Assembly: GCA_951394045.1 (NCBI GenBank)
Contig: OX595989.1
Span: forward strand, 2,232,001-2,296,000
DNA: 64,000 bases
Direction of reading: 5' to 3'
From: Nitzschia sp. DOCU1
Taxonomy: Eukaryota; Bacillariophyta; Bacillariophyceae; Bacillariales; Bacillariaceae
Shown here: in pieces, positions 1 to 11,588 of the stretch
Numbering within the stretch: position 1 is the first letter of the stretch
Layout: the number at the start of each line of letters is the position of its first letter
The notes under the pieces: generated by a model
What the model was told of the DNA's origin: nothing
The model's input: the letters and a program-made list of their open reading frames with translations, nothing else
Databases searched by the model: none
Position numbers and translations under genes: made by a program

Positions 1-3000
1 GGAACGTGGTCGCTTCTTTGAGTGAGAACCTCCGTTTCGGGCGACGTTTTCTTTCTGGTCTTCAGAAATATCTCTGCTCAGCTCCTTCAAGCGATCTTGA
101 AGTTCCTTCATCTGGGCCTCGAGCTCTTCCACACTCTGTTCCAGCTGAGATCGCTCTTTGTCCATCTCCTTTCGTTTCGTCTCGCGCTCTTTGCGTTTCA
201 TATCCTTGAAGGGCGGGAGCTCGACGGGAGGCAATTCTTTACCCTCTTCTGCAACTGTGGGAAGGCCCGCGGCTTCTCGAGCTTTCTTTTCAAGATCTTC
301 GACTTCTTTGACCGCGGCTCTCATCAAGTGCTCGCACCGACGACCAAGAACATCAACAGGTAAGCTGCGCAAGAAGTAGTCGAACCGAAACTTGGGGCTT
401 CTTCGAATCGCCATTTTGACGGCACCCCACTCCCCAAATCCGTACTGCAACGGGATTCAAATGATTGGCGTGTGAGCGACGAGCATACTGCGGCTATGTC
501 GACCAATTGTCAATCGAGATTTGCCTCTGGTTTATTACCTTTCGTGTCCAGCAAAGCAGGTACCGGTCATTATCGGGCGAAAAGAGCTTGTCCTTCGTAT
601 TCACGTGGGAAAACTCCAACTCTTCCCACGGATTGTCAAACAGCGATACGAAAATTCGTGTGCCGCGTTCAAGAGCCTTGATATCTCGGATCTTCTTCTC
701 GCCCTTTTCGATCAACTTGATGACGCGATCATACTCGTGCTCAGAAAAGCGCGATTTACCAATATCACCCCAGAAGGCATCGGCGTAGGCCTTCACTTTT
801 TCTACACTTTTGCCGATTTCCAAAGCGATCTTTACAATTTCATCTCGACCATACCTCGCGCTCGCTTTCACGAAAGCAGAGTAGTCAGGTCTTGTCCAGT
901 CGACGAATCCTTCCTTCAAGAGTCTCTCCTTTTCTGCCTGAGTCTCCTCGTCGAGTAGTGGCGGGAGCTTGAAGGCGTCGATGCTGGCCTGTACTTCCGA
1001 TTCTGAGACTTCGGGCTTTTCCGGATCAGTTTCTTCTTCGTTTGCCGTTTTCATCTTTTCTTCGATGATGTCTTCCTTTTTCATAGTCGCCATCTTCTGT
1101 GTTTCTTCAGGCAACTCACGAAATTTCTTCTCCTCTTCGTCCTGGATGGCCATCAAGCGCACGGTATCGAACATTTGCCATTCTTCCATCCGAGGCAATC
1201 GTACAGACTTTGGAAGCTTGAATATTTTCTTCTTTTTGCGCTCCTTGGCCGCACCACCGTTCATAGCAGCCATCTGCTCCTGATACAACTTGTTCTCGTT
1301 ATAGTTGGCGACGGGTTTGCGCTCGCGCTTTCCCATGTCGATGATGTGCATCAACTCCGACTCCGCTTTTGCTGCGGCAAGGGCATTCCTCGAGTAGTCC
1401 ACTCCTTCAAAAGTTTGAAGATTCGAGCCTCCATCCAGCTTGAAGTCTAACAGATCGCCCTTATCGGCCGCCTTAAGCTTGTCATTGAGCTCCTGGGTCT
1501 TTCGTTTCCCGGCATCGATAATCAAATCAATGTCTTCGTCGGTGATCGAAGAATCTTTACTCTTAAAGATTTTGTCCGCACCAAAGGTCACAGCGCTCAG
1601 AAGATCATCTCGAGACAACTTGTCCTTTTCTTTGAGACGACCCTGTTGTACAACCATTGCATCAAGCTTGAGCTTCTGTTGCGCTCGCTCCACGATCTTT
1701 TCCTCGACAGTATGCTCCGTGACGAAACGGAACACCTGCACTTCTTTCTTCTGTCCAATACGGTGTGCACGATCCTGTGCTTGCAGATCTGCCTGGGGGT
1801 TCCAGTCTGAATCATAAAGGATGACAACATCGGCAGTCTGGAGATTGATTCCAAGGCCTCCAGCGCGCGTTGAAAGCAAAAAGATGAACTTATCAGAATT
1901 TGGAGCATTGAAGGCGTCAATGTAGTCCTCGCGGAGTTCATAGCTGGTGTTTCCATCGATCCTAAAATACCGGCAAAGTCACTCTAATTGTCAGCAGGAG
2001 ACGAATTACCACGACCAGACGACGCCACAGCTTCTTACCTGCAATAGTTGTAGCGTCTCATCACCATATAGTCTTCCAAAATGTCTATCAAACGAGTCAT
2101 CTTGAAACAAAGCAAGCAAGTTAGTCAAGTTCCATCTTTTTCTACAAAAGAATGGTGAACGATATCGAAGCCTACGATACATACCTGTGTAAACAACAAC
2201 ACTCGGTGACCACGTTCCTTCAACCGCTTCAGGAGTTTGTCAAGGAGAACCATCTTGCCACAATTCTCCACCAGATGTTCCCCCAGAGGAGGAAGTGTAC
2301 GATCTTCAACACCAGGGAAGAGATAGGGGTGACCGGCACACTTTCGAAGCTGCATGACAATGTTCAGGATCGCCGTCCGATTTCCCGAGTTACCCTGCAG
2401 CGCATCAATATCTCGAATCAAAATGTCCCGATAGAGCTTCTTTTGCATAGCACTCATCCCGGTGAATAGAATGGTCTCATGTTTTGGAGGAAGACTTTTT
2501 TCAACTTCCTTTTTCAGCCGTCGAAGCATAAAAGGGCGCAAAATTTTGTGCAGCTGCGAAATCAGTCGATTCTTTTCGGCGGCGTCCTCGATATCCAGGT
2601 TGAACCACTCATCAAATTGTTCGGAGCTGGCAAACACATCCGGGACCAAGAAGTTCAGTAGGGCCCAAAGTTCGTGAAGCGAGTTTTGAAGAGGAGTTCT
2701 GTAGTAGAGAAGGAGTGTCATTTGGTCATCAGAACAACGGCAAATTTCGCAGGAAGCAGGCCATACCGCATTGACAACAACTTACCCTGTCAATAGAATA
2801 CGATACCGCGTTTCAAAGGAACGCACAGTCAAAGAGAAAGCTGATGCTTCATTCTTGAGCCGATGTGCTTCATCAATGATCAAATAACTCCAGGCAAACT
2901 TGTTGAGAACGTTCTTCTCGATGTTGCACACTTCATACGTCGTAATGCAAACATGCCATTGCCGGTCATCATCTCGCTGGCCCGGACAGAGGACGTTGTT

Positions 3001-4277
3001 AGCAATGTTTTCTCGATTCTCCTTGTCTCCATGAAACTTGACAGCCTTTATAGTGGGTGCCCACCGACCGATTTCTGTCATCCAGTTGCTCAGGGTACTT
3101 TTGGGGACGACAATTAAGTGTGGCCCAGTGCAATTCTGATACTCCAACATGTACACCAAGATAGAAATTGATTGGAGAGTCTTTCCCAAACCCATCTGTA
3201 CAAAAAATGCTGAGCCATAATCGGGAATACAACCTAGGATCTGCATCTGCTGTCAGGACTCACCTCATCTGCAAGAATACCATTTACACCATTCTCTTGA
3301 AGCCGAATCATCCAATTGAGGCCCTCAAGTTGATACTCCCTCATCTTTCCAAAGGCAAGTGTGGTAGGCTGAGACGTCAGGAAGGTTGCTTGGTGTGTAT
3401 CGGCTTCTTCCAAATCATCGTCATCTTGTCGATCGTCGACAGTATCTCGTCGGCTCAAAGTCTTACCGTCTCCGCCCTGTGTCTTGTTCTTAAAATACTT
3501 GGCCTGATCCTGCTTGACTTGCCCGAAATGTGAAAATATATTACTCTGCTTGAGAAGAAATTCCAGCCTACGCTTTGCTTGCTGGGCTCTCTCCTTACGA
3601 ACATCTTCTTGTCGTTCCGTGATGATGGCTTCTTTTTCCATTTTTTCCTTCTGCTTCTGCTCCCTCATTTCAATCTGCTTCTGGGACAGCGGCCGCGGTG
3701 CAGTCTTTTTCTTCCTTTTGGCACCACTACTGTCAGCAGAGTCACTATCACTGTCTCCTTCATATGAATCACTGCTTTCATCATCATCGTCTTCTACAAA
3801 TTCTTCGTCATCGGCATTTTTTGTGGACTGCTTCTCAGACTTTTTCTGTTCTTTCCGCTCTCGTTTGCGTTCCTTCTTGGCGTGTTGCCGACGAGTACTT
3901 CGCTTCGTACCCCCTTCATCATCTAACAGCAAGGTTTCCCGTTCCTTCCGTAAACGCTCTTTTCGTTCCATCGCCTGAACATCGGCGGCATGCGATTCAC
4001 TGTTGAATCGCATTCGATCGCGATACGCCAAATCTTCATAGTGTGCCTTCTTTTCCGTGTCGAGCTCATTCCATCGTTCCCGCAAGAGCTTGCTGAATTC
4101 TCCTACTTGAAACTTCTCATGGGTTGCCATGTACTCGGTCTTGACTTGTTCCGACATGTCCCGTTGAAAGAACTGATACGCCGACTGAGCGGGTTTGATT
4201 TTCGGTTCCGAGGAGGCGCCGGAAGCGGCGAATTCGGGGGCCACAGCCACCCAATCGGATCGGTCCTCTTTCACCAT
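1..4277 (-). CDS. ISWI-type chromatin-remodelling ATPase with N-terminal HMG box (3' end beyond window)
   Basis: Nuclear SNF2-family ATPase that slides nucleosomes. Exons on the minus strand are 4277-3264, 3195-2786, 2698-2185, 2100-2039, 1961-539 and 444-1 (continuing off the edge). All junctions are GT-AG and keep phase, giving at least 1289 codons. Residues about 27-98 form an HMG box (P..SAYQFF...W..L..E.K..YEDLA). The ATPase lobes follow, with MGLGKT (Walker A), IIDEAH and [11 protein letters not shown]. The HAND-SANT-SLIDE part comes next: the SANT-like '[20 protein letters not shown]' region, then SLIDE with DRYLLCW and FRFDYFLRS across the last intron. A long charged coiled coil reaches the edge. 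The ATG at 4277 has a good context (gaccATGg). The open frame above it has no earlier ATG before a TTG at 4349. HAND-SANT-SLIDE separates ISWI from CHD and SNF2 proteins. The HMG box is not part of the usual ISWI layout. Confidence 0.96.
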
Positions 4278-4856
4278 GGTCACTAGAGAGAAAGAGGGGT
4301 TCACCTGAGATATTGAGTGCTGGTATGGATCAAGGAAAGAACTTAGCAATACGAGATAGTATCCAGATCAAGAATCACGGCAATGATGATGGTTGAAAGG
4401 TCATCGTTGAACGCGCCCGTCGGCGATCCTTTCCTCTCGTAATTTTCGCGGGAGTCTGTACGGCGTCCGAATAGACTTCCTTACGGCGTTCCCGCTCCAC
4501 CACGTCGCTCGCTGCAAGAAGGTAGTAAAGTGTCAAGATTCCTATACTCCCACTTGGCATACGGATGGCTGATGGCCACCGACTGCTACTATTGCGGGTA
4601 GCTAGAGGTAGCAAATACTAGCTAGCTAATCTAGCTAGAGACTGTGCATAGTAACAAAGTTGCATGGGGATTAATAAAATTTTAGTTGCTCAGAAGCGAA
4701 AACCCTGTCATTCCTTCCCAAAAAACAGAATGACAAGCAAAGAGAGAAGTACCAAAATAAAAAATGCAAATCATGCTTCCGCGAGGTAGTAGATGGTGAA
4801 CCGTAATCTCCCCCTACCATCAAAATTTTCTTCTTGTTAAAAAAGAGGCTCATTTC
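4278..4856. other. Intergenic region, no gene recognised
   Basis: This 579-bp stretch lies upstream of the ISWI gene and downstream of the 'LGDNP' gene. It contains short GCTAGCTA-rich palindromic sequence near 4618-4640 and T-rich sequence near 4660-4850. A 79-codon open frame at 4375-4614 has no recognisable similarity. It probably holds the ISWI 5' leader and promoter plus the 3' UTR of the downstream neighbour. Confidence 0.5.
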
Positions 4857-6221
4857 TTAATAAGCCGACCTTCCACTCTTGAAAGGTGCAAGTAACTCTT
4901 TCTGCTTGCGACTCGTGTATCCCAATGTAAGTGCACTCTTGAAGCGACGACCTACCTTCTCAACTACCTCTTCCATACTCTGAAAGCGGAGGTTATTGAA
5001 GGTCTGTTTTCGCTTGTTCTTAATTCGCAAGACATCTCGGACGGCAAGAGCAATCTCCTTTTGCTTGTAGCCTAGGTCGTACAACATACTCGTCCGTTCA
5101 TGCCTTGTAGTCACCAGGGCTGTCAAGTAGCGACGGTGGGGACGTTGACGATGCTCCCAGGCATCGACCGTCATGTCCTTCTTCATGATTCGGTACTTCC
5201 AACCGATACCAATCGGGGGTCCAGCAGTCACTGCGGGATTATCTCCAAGGATTTGTTCATAGTACCGAATCTCGACGCGGCTGAAACCGATCTTGCGCTC
5301 CTGGAGGTCCCGGGGCGGCGCAAGAATCGAATTTCTTTTGATCTCGTTGCGATTTGCTCGGCTGTTTTCACCAAGCGAGGGGGCCGAACTGACAGACTGA
5401 TCGTCTCGACTCGGAGTTGCCACAGGCGCCGGTTGCTTCGGGGCCCCAACGGCGGAAGGAATCGGCACATGCGGGCTCTTTCTGCTTTGAGGGGGCGAGT
5501 CGATATATGCGTCTTCCTCTTGACCCTCAACACTGGGAGGAATGGAATCGAGAGCCAGAGCAACGGCATCCATTCGGGATGTACGGCGTGGAGGAGGGTC
5601 CACATTAGGATAAGTCATTTCGGACACATCCGAGTCCCCGCGTGGTCTTCCCCTAGCTTCTCGTTGCACATAGACAGAGATGAAGCTGACAAGATCATTC
5701 ACATCTTCCGCTGTGCTGTTCTTCTTTAGAGACATAATATCCTCTGAGAGCACAGAGTCAGCGCCCTCTTTGAAAATGCGCCCCCAGGCATCTGCAGGAA
5801 TCATGTCCCGAACATCCCTAGGAATGCTCTCCAGGACCATACGCTTCACCTCATCAATGGAAAAATTGACTTGGTCCTCGGAATTATTGTCGACCCAGTG
5901 CGTCTTAGACTCATTGGCAACTGGATCATCGTCCGCAGGGTCTTCGAAGGAATCGCTGTTGCTTTCGACTAATCGGGCGCCCGCTCTGGAAACGACACCG
6001 GTAGTACGTCCAGTTTCTCTGTACGAACTAGCCGTCCGCATGATGTCGCTTGAAATGCTTTTTACAAGCCTTTCGGCCACCAGGAAGCTATCCTGGTCTT
6101 CCGAGGACCGGCTTGGGCTGCTTGCAGAAGTATCGACGCTTCTGGTGGTAGTCGAAGTCTTTGTAGGTTTCGATGGTTCCGCCTGGTTGTAGATATTGTC
6201 TCGTAGCTTGTAGTTCGTCAT
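4857..6221 (-). CDS. Lineage-type protein of unknown function with 'LGDNP..GPPI.IGW' domain
   Basis: Single-exon gene of 454 codons. The start is the ATG at 6221 (MTNYKLRDNIYNQ); the frame is open further up to 6311, but only from a TTG. The first two thirds are acidic, Ser-rich and probably disordered. The C-terminal 130 residues form the conserved part: GFSRVEIRYYEQILGDNP, then GPPIGIGWKY, then a basic stretch (HRRYLTAL...RHERTSMLYDLGY). I recognise this pattern (a short beta strand, then D/GNPxVxxGxP..L.W) from many diatom proteins of unknown role, but know no biochemical function. A basic helix near the end (LRIKNKRKQTFNNL) could bind nucleic acid or act as an NLS; that is inference. Confidence 0.75.
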   Translation of the reverse strand: MTNYKLRDNIYNQAEPSKPTKTSTTTRSVDTSASSPSRSSEDQDSFLVAERLVKSISSDIMRTASSYRETGRTTGVVSRAGARLVESNSDSFEDPADDDPVANESKTHWVDNNSEDQVNFSIDEVKRMVLESIPRDVRDMIPADAWGRIFKEGADSVLSEDIMSLKKNSTAEDVNDLVSFISVYVQREARGRPRGDSDVSEMTYPNVDPPPRRTSRMDAVALALDSIPPSVEGQEEDAYIDSPPQSRKSPHVPIPSAVGAPKQPAPVATPSRDDQSVSSAPSLGENSRANRNEIKRNSILAPPRDLQERKIGFSRVEIRYYEQILGDNPAVTAGPPIGIGWKYRIMKKDMTVDAWEHRQRPHRRYLTALVTTRHERTSMLYDLGYKQKEIALAVRDVLRIKNKRKQTFNNLRFQSMEEVVEKVGRRFKSALTLGYTSRKQKELLAPFKSGRSAY

Positions 6222-7063
6222 AACCACGCAACGAGGATCAACACAGTCACCAACCGTCTTGGTGTTGCTTTGGCAACGTTTTGGGAGAGGGAAAAGAGGC
6301 GGAATATGCAAGAGGCAAACGATCGATTACACCTTCAGAACAACCTCGTTCGGCGACAAGCCTCTCTGCGGCACGTGTTGCGGTGCGACAACCCCTTTTG
6401 CCGGTCTGCAGCCGGGAATTTTGCCGCCAAACGTACTTATGGGTACCAGGTCGGCGATTTTCTACAGAGACCATGACACTTTCATATTCTATAAGGGAAG
6501 AATTCAGTTTAATTATCAAACGACCCTCAATAGGACCTTGTTAAATGAAAAAGTTGATTGCTACGAATTCCAAAGTGGGTCATTTTGTTCATCCGGTATT
6601 GAAGTTCTCAAACTGAACGTCTTTACAGTGCAGTACTTTGGTGACGTCCAGAATTGTGCATTTAATCGTAAACACTCAAATGACATAGACATTTCCATGA
6701 TATGAAGCAAAGGACCTAAAGGCATGTCATTAATCGAATGGTTCTGGAGCGGTATTCATTTTCTTCCCACCGGATAAACCCTACTGACTGACTGTACTGT
6801 AGCACATTTTGATGTTGTTGATACCTGGTATCATATGTCGACTATATACCGTCCAGAGTGCATAGTTACAAAGCATAGTAACAAAGCAAGTCAAACGATG
6901 CGTACCGCAGACTGGATATAGTAGTAGCAACTACAAATATTTTTTATCCAAGAGGGAGGCTACACACTAGCCTAACGAGGTGGGGGTTGATGTAAAGAAG
7001 CCTGAAAACCATTGCATTAGCATGACTATTGTTCAGCCTGGCCTTATCACCCGCATTTTCAGT
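6222..7063. other. Intergenic region, no gene recognised
   Basis: This 842-bp stretch has no supported gene. Overlapping plus-strand frames at 6259-6705 are not similar to anything I know and overlap in three phases, as chance frames do. The sequence near 6850-6900 repeats 'cata/gttacaaag'. It should contain the promoter of the minus-strand gene ending its 5' side at 6221 and the 3' UTR of the peroxiredoxin-like gene. Confidence 0.4.
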
Positions 7064-7873
7064 CTAGCGTTTCGAGGACGACGCAGAAGCGGAAGCTGCG
7101 TTTTTCGCAATCTCCACAACATCGCTCGCTTCGGGATGGTCACCCGAGATTCGATCATTCCAGCGGTAGATAATATCATCCCCCTTTACCACGAATGTCC
7201 CTCCTACCCAAAAGAGCCCTTCGGGAGTCAAATTTTCTGGGAATTTCATATCGGGCGTTACAGGCGCTAGCGGTATGAAACTTGTCAGAAAGGTCCACCA
7301 CCCTTGAATACCACCAAACTTGGCCGGTTTCGGTTTCACATTTTCAATAGCTTCTGGTGGACTTTCATCAAATCGGCCAAAGCCGGCTTGTTTGTAGGCA
7401 GCAAAGTCATATCCATCCACAAAGAACTTTTCGGGGTCGACTTCTGGATTTTTCAGCAAAAACGCATTCAACCGGTCTTTATCTCCTATGGATACAAAGA
7501 TAGGTCCCTCAATACCGGCTGCCTTTAGTTCGTCCTGTACCAGTTTCCATTGATACACGTAGCTCCAACACCATGTGCATCCCAGGTGACGTAGGAAGAC
7601 AACCACGGAAGTTCCCGTGCCCATGGCATCTCCCAGAGGAACGTACTTTCCCTCTTTATTCGTGACCTTGATAGACCGCAGATCTCTTGAAGTTATTGCA
7701 GAGGGGTCATTTGGGATTCCAGCACCTGCAACTGATAGGCATGTGGATGATGATGACGGTACTCCCGAGAAAAAATGGCGCACCCGGTAATCCAGGACCT
7801 GAAACGGAACCACGGGAAGGACAATCGACAATATGATGGCGATCGTCGATATCAAACCACGAAACAATCTCAT
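7064..7873 (-). CDS. Peroxiredoxin-like 2 (AhpC/TSA, SelU-type) protein, probably plastid-targeted
   Basis: Single-exon gene, 269 codons. The ATG at 7873 gives MRLFRGLISTIAIILSIV, a signal peptide with its hydrophobic core and a VPF junction (Phe at the predicted cleavage site), followed by a Ser/Arg-rich stretch. This is the bipartite form of diatom plastid preproteins. The mature part has a thioredoxin fold: VVVFLRHLGCTWCW places a CxxC at the end of the first strand, followed by ISIGDKDRL-type and 'GLFWVGGTFVV' strands. The family (PRXL2/FAM213/SelU-like) has redox roles. In some organisms the active site uses selenocysteine; here both positions are Cys. Substrate is unknown. Plastid location is inferred from the presequence only. 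It diverges from SSU72 across a 479-bp gap. Confidence 0.8.
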   Translation of the reverse strand: MRLFRGLISTIAIILSIVLPVVPFQVLDYRVRHFFSGVPSSSSTCLSVAGAGIPNDPSAITSRDLRSIKVTNKEGKYVPLGDAMGTGTSVVVFLRHLGCTWCWSYVYQWKLVQDELKAAGIEGPIFVSIGDKDRLNAFLLKNPEVDPEKFFVDGYDFAAYKQAGFGRFDESPPEAIENVKPKPAKFGGIQGWWTFLTSFIPLAPVTPDMKFPENLTPEGLFWVGGTFVVKGDDIIYRWNDRISGDHPEASDVVEIAKNAASASASSSKR

Positions 7874-8352
7874 TCTTGACAACAATTCTTGGTAATGGAG
7901 GTGGGAAACAAGAGGTTATGACAACAACCTTCGCAATGACTAACGAGCGAAAGGTGATGGGTCTGTGAATTATGGGATCGGACGAAGTTTGGTGGCACCG
8001 CCTCCTCATTTTTTGGCTCCATCGCGCTCAGTAACCTTTGTACCAAAATCTACTTGCGTGGGTGGCACCGCCATGTGGAAGCGAATTTTGCCGCCATCGC
8101 AGTCTTGCCGTCGTCCCGAAAAGATCGCAATCCCGACGACGGCGCGGCGGGCGCGTCAATCAACCTCATGCCGACGACGATGATGGCGATGCCCCTCCCC
8201 TCTTGCCATCTTCAAAGGAGGTTATTCATTGCCAGTAACGCAAGGGCATCTTCACACTGCACAAATATCGCACGAGATCTAATTGTTCTAGTGCTCGATC
8301 GACAACAGACGCGCAGCATCTCTGAGAAGGATCCTCGGGTTTCAAGAACGAA
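7874..8352. promoter_or_regulatory. Shared upstream region between divergent genes
   Basis: This 479-bp gap separates the 5' ends of the peroxiredoxin-like gene (minus) and SSU72 (plus), so both promoters must lie here. The 13-mer 'ggtggcaccgcc' occurs twice (about 7990 and 8060). I see no TATA-like box I would defend. Confidence 0.4.
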
Positions 8353-9172
8353 ATGGCGACCCTACCTCGTCCAGCCACGCCCCCTGGTTTGCCCCCGCCG
8401 GAGGCTCAACGACCCAGATCTCGACTGTCATTCGGCGTCGTTTGTTCGAGTAATATCAATCGTTCCATGGAAGCCCATGTGGTGCTAGGGAATGCAGGTG
8501 TGTGTCCCCGGATCAGGTATACTGTTATGTTTGTCATTGCACTCATTCGTTTTTACATTTCAGGACTGCAGGTGGAGAGTTACGGGACGGGAACGCAAGT
8601 AAGGTACGTACCAGAGTCTGGATATCACTATGCCTATCTCTGTCACACACGTTTTCTGATGAATGCCACTACTTTCTAGATTGCCTGGAAGATCTGCCAT
8701 GGAGCCAAAGATTTTCAAATTCGGTACGCCCTACGAAGAAATGTTCAAATCATTGGCGGTGACTCCCGAAGATGAGGCATTTTTTGTTCGAAATGGAGTG
8801 TTGCAGCTATGTCGTCGAGGAGCCGCCGTAAAGAAAGCCCCTCAGAGATGGCAGGATCAAACGTCGGAATTTTTGGCGCAACACGATGTGGTCATTGCCT
8901 TTGAAGAGCGTATCTTTGACGCCGTCGTAGAAGATTTGCAACTTCGAGAACCTACCGAAAATTTTGCTCCTATCCATGTGATTTGTCTGGATACGAAAGA
9001 TAACCCGCATGAAGCTCAGTTGCAAGGACAGGTGGCGTTGGAGCTATGCTGGAGGCTGGAGCAAGCGGGGGATCAATTGACGACTCATGCTGCGGAAATA
9101 GTAGACGATTTTCAGAATGAACGAATGACCCATACTCCCATCAAAGTGCTTTACCAGCTGTGTTATTTGTGA
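8353..9172 (+). CDS. SSU72: SSU72 RNA polymerase II CTD phosphatase
   Basis: Ssu72 removes phosphate from Ser5 (and Ser7) of the Pol II C-terminal repeat and works in mRNA 3'-end formation. Exons are 8353-8497, 8564-8603 and 8680-9172, with phases 1 and 2 kept. The protein reads F.VVCSSNINRSMEAH, which contains the Cys-X5-Arg phosphate loop (CSSNINR) of low-molecular-weight-type phosphatases. It continues VESYGTGTQVRLPG across both introns, which is the standard Ssu72 start. Then come FKFGTPYEEMF, the acidic FEERIFDAVVEDL and the C-terminal helix around the ALELCWRLEQA stretch. Total length of about 225 residues fits the family. A proline-rich lead of about 20 residues precedes the domain. 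The start at ATG 8353 is the only one before the catalytic loop. Confidence 0.94.
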
Positions 9173-10593
9173 GAACATAACGCCGGTAGAAAAATGAAAT
9201 GCGGACAGTTGATTGGAGTAAGACGAACCATGCTGACTACGATCGCATTGTTCGTTTGGAGGCAACCCACAGGTTTCTTGGATCCTTTCTGACGTCGCGA
9301 TTGGCGTGAGATTGGAGGCTGGAGGTTATGGTCGGTCAACTTGCTCGTTGGTCCTTTCAAACCTCAAAGAATACTTGTGGCAACGGAGCTGTTTGGCAAA
9401 ATGATGAACCATCAGCAAGTCTACGCCGCCCTCCGATGCCTACAACTAGTGCGATCTTTTGCTGCTTGATTCTGCTTTGCACATCCATTCGTAAGACTAT
9501 GGATAGTAAACAATTATTTGCATGACGCGTTCTCATTGTTGCGCACAGCTCGTCGAAGTGAAGAATTCTTGTTGCCTGAGAATTTGCAAGACGTCCCCCT
9601 GTACCGATCATTGCCATAGACCGGCTTCACTTTTAACGTTTCTACATTATCACACTTGGGCCACAGCTGCCCTCAGAATGCAGTGACAGAGATAAGCAAT
9701 GCCTATCCTATATGACAGCAACACAAATATAGTCTTTGATCTACTGTAGCCCTCGGGTCGGTTTTCCTTTCGTAGAACTATCTGAGATCGAAGTGCAGTC
9801 GCTTCAGTCGGGATCCCGGCCTGGGGCGGGGGAGATCACAACTATGAATACCGCAATTAAAGAAGCGAAGAGTGCACCATCCAGCCAACAACTGCTACCT
9901 TGACGATCGAAGAGGATCGATCTACTATGTAGAAGCGCCACCCCATAACAAAAGGTCGAAGTAGTCATCTTGTCTCAGCTCTCCTTCGTCCTTCCTTCGA
10001 TGCGCATAGTGAATTCAAACTACCGTAATTTACGGAAAGATGTAAGCGTTATACGTAGCCAACACATTTGAGTACGTGGGAGGAGGCGGGCGGAAAATGT
10101 GAGCGCGCACCCCGGAAGGTCGAGAGCCAAAAAAACATAGAGAATTTTATAATTGAACGCATGGCTTTCGACTCCAACGCCGGAAATTTCGGCGCACTGG
10201 ACGAAATTTTCGATCACGGATCGCGCTCATCAGCCGACCGTTGGGGCATTCAAAAGCCGTTCAATCATCATTTAACCATACAGTTTCAAATAAAATCAAT
10301 GTATCGAGCGTGGAGAGCCCAGTCTCACAACAAAGCCCAGTCTCCGCGCAACATGTTTACCATTCAACGGAAGGAAGACATCGCAGTTACGATACTTTTA
10401 TTCAAGCCCTTGCTGCCATTGCCACCTTGTGCTTCCAAGCTACTAGTCCATTTCCATTGCATTGAATGCACCCATCAGATAGACTTAGTCCGGGACTTTT
10501 ATGCTGATTGTTGGATTGATCATTATTTGTAGACGATAGGCCGAGATTTGCCATTTTATTCCAAGGAGATTTTACTGAATCAACAATAGTACA
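9173..10593. other. Intergenic region, no gene recognised
   Basis: This 1421-bp stretch has only short frames. The longest (154 codons at 10068) and an 86-codon minus frame (9617-9357) show no domain, no codon-level conservation I can judge and no compatible splice extension. I see no tRNA-like cloverleaf. It presumably includes the SSU72 3' UTR and the promoter of the hydrolase gene. Confidence 0.4.
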
Positions 10594-11588
10594 ATGGGAG
10601 ACACCGTGAGTTCGCTGCTTTTCCAGCCACCGCCTCCAACGAAACTGAAGGAGAACAAAATCATCTGGCTGAAGACTTCTTTGGGCAAGAAGATCCCGGG
10701 GTTTTTCATTCACTTTAGCTTTGAGAAGGGAGAGGAGACGTCCAAATCATTAACAGTGAAAGAGTTACAGGCAGCGAAGACAAATGAGGGGATAACAATA
10801 TTATATTCACATGCGAATGCTGAAGATTTGGGGAGCATTTATCCCTGGTGCAAGTTTCTGAGTAAAATGCTTCGAGTGAATCTCTTCGCTTACGATTATA
10901 CGGGGTATGGAATGGCCTATGATGAAGGTAAGAATCTTCTTGCAATGGTTTATAAGGACGTTGCTAGATGTTTCGCTCACAGCTTTTTTCAGGGAGTCCA
11001 TCCGAGGACAACTGCTACGCCGACATTGATGCTGCATACAAGTTTCTTCGATTTGACCTGAATATTCCAGCTCAAAATATTGTTTTGTATGGAAGATCAC
11101 TAGGCTCTGGCCCTTCATGTTACCTTGCATCCGGAACTGCACTATCCAAAGACCCTGAACTCGGCGGTCCTGTTGGTGGTGTCATTCTGCATGCCCCCTT
11201 CCTTTCCGTCTACCGTATCGTCTTGGATACAGGATGTACAGTATATGGAGATAAGTTTCCGAATATCGACTACGCACCTACTATCGAATCGCCGTTAATC
11301 CTCGTTCACGGTACTGCAGACCAGATTGTTCCATTCAATCACTCGGAACGACTATACGAAGCCTTACAACCGAAAGCGCGAGCACGGCCACTTTACATTG
11401 AAGGCATGGGGCATAACAATGTCCACTCGGTTGTTCGGCCGATGTTTGTTGCTCGGCTGAATGAATTTTTGGATGAAAAAGTATGGCCAAAGATCAGGGG
11501 TGGCGGCAAGGCTCTACTACCTTATGGCGACGCTGAAGACGAAGATGTGTCATATAACCAGCTGGCGGGAACAAGACGGAGACGGTGA
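10594..11588 (+). CDS. ABHD17/Bem46-type alpha/beta hydrolase (copy A)
   Basis: Serine hydrolase of the ABHD17 family, whose animal members remove palmitate from membrane proteins. Exons are 10594-10927 and 10993-11588 (309 residues), with a phase-1 intron after YDEG. The nucleophile elbow is GRSLGS, the acid is in HGTADQIVPF and the base is in GMGHNNVHS. The strand-loop that normally reads HGN (oxyanion side) is HAN here (SHANAEDLG). The start MGDTVSS fits an N-myristoylation signal (Gly2, Ser6); animal ABHD17 instead uses N-terminal Cys palmitoylation. A paralog with the same start (MGDAISS) lies at 41.2-42.2 kb. Copy A has an extra loop (about residues 45-65) before the first core strand and a basic C-terminus. 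The substrate is unknown. Confidence 0.9.

Noticed and set aside
4375..4614. 79-codon minus frame upstream of ISWI
   Set aside because: No similarity; it lies where the ISWI 5' leader is expected.
10068..10532. 154-codon plus-strand frame
   Set aside because: No known motif and no splice or neighbour support; alternative frames overlap at 10241 and 10402.
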